A stretch of 64,000 nucleotides of DNA from Erpobdella octoculata (taxonomy: Eukaryota > Annelida > Clitellata > Hirudinida > Erpobdellidae), in contig OZ022242.1 of assembly GCA_963978895.1 (NCBI GenBank), forward strand, positions 15,151,070 to 15,215,069, given 5' to 3'. The notes under the pieces are model-generated. The model saw nothing but the letters and a program-made list of their open reading frames with translations, had not been told where the DNA came from and searched no databases. This document shows, piece by piece, positions 59,520 to 64,000 of the stretch (position 1 is the stretch's first letter; each line of letters begins with the position of its first letter). Both the position numbers and the translations under genes were made by a program.

Positions 59520-59566
59520 AAGAGAGAAAGAAAGAGAGTTCTTTGAGAGAAAGAAAGAAAAAGAAG

Positions 59567-59617
<51 letters not shown>

Positions 59618-59632
59618 AGAGAGAGTGAGAAA
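59520..59632. repeat. (GA)n-rich microsatellite
   Basis: An imperfect GA/GAAA tract of about 110 bp lies just after the Helitron. Confidence 0.93.
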
Positions 59633-59739
59633 AAAAATTGCGCTGCACTATAAGGTACGTCGTAATTTCAGCTTGAATAGAGCGAGCTCCTATTAATGCC
59701 ACCCACGCTGCTTTTCTTAACTAAATTTGGTTTAATTTA

Positions 59740-60005
59740 AATTGTTTCAGTATAATGCGTTCGTCATAATTACGCGAGAAGAGCTTTTTCAGTTGCAGCT
59801 CAGATCGCCTGGAACGGCCTACCATCTACCATCAAGATATTAGAAACTAGTACTGACTTTAAAACCTCTGTAAAAACTCATTTACTTAATAACGTTTAAA
59901 ACTTTTAAATTTATATTATTTCACGCCGTCGCCTTTGGGTAAAACTTGTTTTGTTTAGGCGACTAATAAATTTTAGTTGAATTGAATTGAATTGAATTGA
60001 ATAAT
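59740..60005 (+). pseudogene. LINE 3' end with (TTGAA)n tail
   Basis: The plus strand encodes YARRAFSVAAQIAWNGLPST, then FKTSVKTHLLNNV and a stop. This is the last part of a CR1/L2-like RT protein (Phe-Ser-Val-Ala-Ala, Trp-Asn-x-Leu-Pro). A short 3' UTR and a TTGAATTGAATTGAATTGAA tail follow. Pentamer-type tails are common for such LINEs. Confidence 0.82.
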
Positions 60006-60734
60006 TCAGTGAATTAAATTCACATTGAAATGTAACAAAAAAAAACAACTTTACAATTACATTTACCTACTTCTAGACCCGCAGATGGTCTGCGAATGTG
60101 GTGCTGGTAATGTTTATACTTTACTGGAGAATTAATTTAATCAACTGTTTAAACAAAAAGTAAATGTTTTTTATTTCATGTTGGTTATCAAGAAAGTTAG
60201 TTATTGGTATCTAGTAAACGTATTATATTTATACACACATACCTTAGCGTAGTAATGCTTTGTATGGATATGTGGCAAGCTTTTTCGAAAGGTTTTTCAT
60301 CAGAGAACAGATTAAATGGTTCAACTCTTTTGTAGAAAAATTCACACCAACAGTGAGCTCTATTTAGGATAAAATAGTTGAAAAAACAAGGATACCATAA
60401 TTTTTTATTTAAAAACGGTTTATTTTTCAGACTAATATAGACATTTTCTTGACATATTTGAAAATATTAACGTGTTTAAATTTTAAATAAAATCAGTCTG
60501 CTTTTAAACTCAAACATGATTTAGCTGTATTAACCTCCCCTTATGAAAATCTTCATGGTGGTGCTTTTGTCTGGCTAACACACACACAAAAATAGACTTG
60601 AGGTTATTTTGTCTTTTTTTTGTTAAAATATATTTTAGATTATAGTTTGTAGTTTTTTTTCGCCAAATGTAAAACAGTCAGAAGAGTTTGTCATATATCA
60701 TAAATACGGTTGCAGAAACCAAAGGTAAAATTAT

Positions 60735-60945
60735 TTAAAACTTATATACAAAATACACATTTTATGGGTCTCTTACGTTGCAAAGCTGACAGATTCTAGC
60801 AGCATAGGCAACGTGGTCCTTCGGAGAATAGAATTTGTTGGATCAGTGACCACGCCAAGTCACCAACGTAACATTGTTGGAAGAATTAAAGAGCTCGGAT
60901 ATAGTCACAATCAATTGTACCTACCTTTGATTTTTCTGTAGTTAG
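60735..60945. other. Coding-like remnant, strand uncertain
   Basis: On the minus strand one frame reads SELFNSSNNVTLVTWRGH, a stop, then NKFYSPKDHVAYAARICQLC. On the plus strand a different frame is open for about 70 codons (SIGNVVLRRIEFVGSVTTPS). The segment is GC-richer than its flanks. I do not recognise a family with certainty; a transposon relic is most likely. Confidence 0.3.
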
Positions 60946-62200
60946 ACTGACATTAAAGACGCACATCCAGTAATGTTTCCATCTTTGAAATAAACCTGAA
61001 AATCATTTCTATAAATGTTTTCTAGAAAACTATGCTCTCTAATTCTGTCAATGTCAATGTGCCGTAATAGCTACTGCAGTGTAAATATCAGAAGAAAAAA
61101 AACGTATTTTTCTCAAATCCCGTATGTTAAAGTTAATATAATGCACTGTCTTAAGGAGCAAGTCTATCTTCAAAGTTTCATCTTGATTGGATGACGAGAA
61201 GTTTGTCAATTTTCACTTCCATATTTTTCCACTAGAAAGCAAACCGGCAATCAATCAATACCGATGGTGAAGTTAGTATAAAGAATTTAAAAAAAACACT
61301 TCTCACTACAATACACCACGAATGAATTTCTACTAACTAAAAACTGACAGAAATAACTGAGTCAATGACAGACTTTACAAAGCCATCGTAAACATGAATA
61401 TAAAATGATGATGATAGAGATAGCAAATGGCGATGAAAAATATTTATGATGAAAATGGTGATGGTGATGGTGGTAGTGATGGTGATGGAAAAAAATCGCC
61501 TATGTGTAATAATAACGACGACAATAAAGCCATGGAAAATATAAATCGGCCTCTCGACAACGATGATGAATGACCAAGTTTTCTGTCAATTGTTTCCTCT
61601 CTTTTACTTGGACGCGTTGACACTCAGAAACATTTATACAAATTTAATACCGAGTGAGTTTCATTCTGTAAGAGAATATTTGGATAAATTGCAGAGATAA
61701 GAGAATTCTCAATAGGTTGTTAAATTGCCTGGACATTTGGGACACAATGGACGTTTCATCATCCCTTGTCAGCTTAAAACACGATGGATGCTGTGCTTCT
61801 TGTTAGCTGCCGCCAGCCATTGGATGAAGTTGCTGATGTCAAAGATGGTTAAGAGTCCCTATTACATTTAAAATGGTTGAATGTGCTTGCTCTTTTTGTC
61901 CCCCAAAAGAAAATCTGCAAGATAATAGGTTGTGTTCCACAAAAAAGTAATGTCAGCTTGAAAATAAAGGAATTTTATGAATGAAAAAAACTTATTTGCT
62001 GTTAGCCTACATAATCGATTTGATAGTGTCAGGTTTGGCTTGAGAGCAAGTTGGATCAGAACTGAATCACGATATGAGACAAAATTAAATTTTTTTAAAG
62101 CAACGTGAGTTGTTAAATACATTAAATAAACAATTTGAAACATTAGTGGTGTCTTTTACAGCCTTTACTGATAGGTTACATGACTAATGCCAGGCTGTCG
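60946..62200. other. Intergenic stretch without a recognised gene
   Basis: No exon chain was found. The region holds an imperfect GATGGTGAT simple repeat (61395-61500) and a CTCGACAACGATGATGAATGA segment. Confidence 0.55.
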
Positions 62201-62219
62201 TGCTACAATTTTTTTTAAA

Positions 62220-62780
62220 AATAGCCGATAAATGGGGGAGGGGGGAGTCGTGCCCTATTTAAAAATAAAACTTTTTTCTAAAAATGATCAATCGCTTTTG
62301 CTGGAAGGAAATTATGGAGGAGACAGGAGATGGTTTTCCATGATTTTGTTAAAATAATAGCTACGATGTTTGAAAAAATTTAAAAAAATCCCTAAGATTA
62401 CCCCCATTCATCAGCTTTTTCTAAAAAAGAAAATTGTATAAGGTTTTAAAAAAATTGGAAAAATACCTATGACTACCTCTCTCGTCATCAGTTAATTCTA
62501 AAATAATAATATAAAGTATAAAGGTTTTAGATAAATGTTTTCGGTCATCAGCTATTTTTGGAAGATATGTATAGCATTAGGAGTATAGATTTTTTTTAAT
62601 GTGCGGGTTTATAATTCTAATACATTTTGTCTCTTCCATGTTTTTGATAAAATAACGTTCCTGGTCGCAGATAATTTTAAAGATTTTAACAATTTTTTCT
62701 AAAAACTTTTTAATTTTTCTTCTCAAAAGCTGATGATTAGAAAAAGTCCGTAACTAATTTTCAAGAATTTTAAGAAGTTT
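62220..62780. repeat. Degenerate tandem copies of the GATGACCGG-GTAGTCG repeat
   Basis: Loose units of about 75-110 bp contain CTAAAAA, an (A)GATCA/CATCAG core, a G-rich or C-rich run, and GTCGTG/GACTACC in either orientation, separated by A/T-rich spacers with AAAATTTT. This is the same family as at 12700-12915, 29690-29860 and 58110-58170. Confidence 0.5.
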
Positions 62781-62923
62781 TCTTCAAAATATTTACATAT
62801 TTTTCAAAAGAATTGATAGATTATTCCACAAATTTTCTTCCTGTTTTGCGCACATTTTAAAGCTTTTTTGCCCGAATCTGCGGGAGTCTACCACCATCTA
62901 TCTATATATACCTATATATATAT

Positions 62924-63109
62924 TGTTACGATATTACCAAATCGTATACCGGGCTCAATAGAATAGTTTTGCAGTTTATTGGAAAATAATAAATGAAGCT
63001 TTGCTAAGGCTAATTATACCTTCAAATCTCTTGATAATAATTCCATAATAGTCATTTCAAGTCCTTTACGTCTATCAATGGGAAAACCTATCGTAAAAGC
63101 AGCGATTTT

Positions 63110-63112
<3 letters not shown>
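62924..63112 (-). repeat. Solo LTR of the SAP-ORF LTR family
   Basis: The 189-bp sequence from TGTTACGATATTACC to CGATTTTACA is related to the LTRs at 2237 and 4022. It differs by roughly 10% with small indels. No internal sequence or second LTR is present. It is flanked by TA-rich sequence on both sides. Confidence 0.88.

Positions 63113-63114
<2 letters not shown>

Positions 63115-63165
<51 letters not shown>
63115..63165. repeat. (TA)n microsatellite
   Basis: A TA array lies between the solo LTR and a 5'-truncated Helitron. Confidence 0.95.
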
Positions 63166-63166
<1 letters not shown>

Positions 63167-63169
<3 letters not shown>

Positions 63170-63708
63170 TAGATTATGTATGTATGTATCTTAGTCCTTT
63201 ATGCATTGCTACACCATTCATCCGATCGTAATGCAATTTTCACACAAGCTTGAGAAGCAATGGGAGATAGTTTTAGTAAAAAAAAATTTAAATCAGGCAA
63301 AAAATGAGTGAAAGGGGCCTAAAAACCTTACCAGGCCAAAAGTGCCTATGTACGACCATTAAAGGTAATTGCGTAATTAAATTTAAATTTAGTTTACGTA
63401 ACAACGTTTTAAAGAAAGCAACTTTTGGCCAGTTTTAACAAATTTATTCTACGTTTTGAAAGGCTAAAAGAAGTTAGGAAAGAATGTAAAAGAGAAAATG
63501 AGAGCGAACGGGAGAGCAAGTGTAACAGGAACGGGAGAGCAAGCGTGAGTGGGAACGGGAAAGCAACCGGGAACGGTAAAGCGACCGGGAACGGTAAAGC
63601 GACCGGGAACGGGAGAGCGAGCGGGAGCGGGGAAGGAAACGGGAGCGAGAGAGACAAGCATTAAAAAAACCTCTAAAAACCCCGGGCAACGCCGGGTTTC
63701 TTCGCTAG
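63167..63708 (+). mobile_element. Helitron family 1, 5'-truncated copy
   Basis: It contains TGCTACACCATTCATCCGAT, CACAAGCTTGAGAAGCAATG, a short RERESD-type array (63500-63650), CCTCTAAAAACCCCGGGCAA and CGCCGGG, and ends TTCTTCGCTAG (CTAG 63705-63708) followed by T. The 5' end is lost in the TA array. A block at 63320-63420 (ACCAGGCCAAAAGTGCC) is not found in the other copies. Confidence 0.82.
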
Positions 63709-63728
63709 TATATATATATATATATATA

Positions 63729-64000
63729 CTAGCTGACTCAGCAAACGTTGTTTTGCCTTATAAATTATTTTAGTTTTTTTTTTATTAAAAGTTTAATGTA
63801 CAAATTATGTCAATTTAAAAAAAACAATATCTAAGAGCAATCAAGTGTACAATGTTTTTTGTCACACCATCTTTAGCCAACACAAACAAACTGGATGGTT
63901 TGCCCTCGCAAGAACATGCCACGTATAGGTAATTGTTCGTGAGAAAAATATGGCGTGCCCAAATCTAAGCCACAAACAGACATCGTTTGGCCCTGCGATT
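63729..64000 (-). mobile_element. Helitron 3' end with helicase fragment, running off the window
   Basis: The CTAG at 63729-63732 is next to the complement of the hairpin GCAAA-acaacg-TTTGC. Further right the minus strand encodes, with breaks, NNYLYVACSCEGKPSSLFVL and AKDGVTKN, the end of the helicase also seen at 6190-6465. The element continues beyond 64000. It lacks the SINE found in the other copy. Confidence 0.8.

Overview
This is a eukaryotic nuclear window, very AT-rich, from an invertebrate metazoan. The evidence is spliced genes with GT-AG introns, a cytosolic ribosomal protein gene, a cilium transition-zone gene, an LDLR-adaptor-like PTB gene, several Helitron, hAT, LINE and SINE families, and long (TA)n arrays. 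The mixture would fit a cnidarian or a similar early-branching or lophotrochozoan animal, but I cannot place the species from sequence alone.

Layout. 0-8 kb is a nested transposon island: a TIR DNA transposon, a young LTR element carrying one SAP-domain ORF, a hAT element broken by a SINE, and a Helitron helicase remnant. Each piece abuts (TA)n tracts. 9-25 kb holds a minus-strand TP53I13/DUF3105-type gene. Its last five exons lie at 9.06-11.18 kb, a probable exon at 13.6 kb, and a signal-peptide exon at 24.9-25.0 kb. Its large intron is filled with Helitrons, including a big inverted duplication, and a 5S-like fragment. 25-33 kb is repeat-rich intergenic DNA with a foldback element, a hAT remnant, a Helitron and a palindrome around a telomere-like tract.

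33-44 kb carries two complete plus-strand TMEM231-family genes in tandem, with matching intron positions and phases, separated by a Helitron, a hAT and a perfect 29-bp hairpin. 44.6-50.4 kb is a complete 11-exon adenosine kinase gene on the minus strand, head-to-head (285 bp between start codons) with the 5-exon RPS17 gene at 50.69-51.59 kb. 53.6-57.7 kb is a minus-strand LDLRAP1-like PTB adaptor gene. 58-64 kb returns to repeats: a Helitron, a LINE tail, a solo LTR related to the element at 2-4 kb, and two further Helitron ends.

The host genes do not form a pathway; they are ordinary neighbours. The strongest points for follow-up are the divergent TMEM231 tandem pair, the SAP-ORF LTR element with almost identical LTRs, the inverted two-headed Helitron unit with an in-frame 18-bp minisatellite, a GC-AG intron almost filled by a Helitron, and the perfect hairpin downstream of TMEM231. 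All exon limits were read by eye from splice motifs, reading frame and family memory; no alignment or transcript was available.
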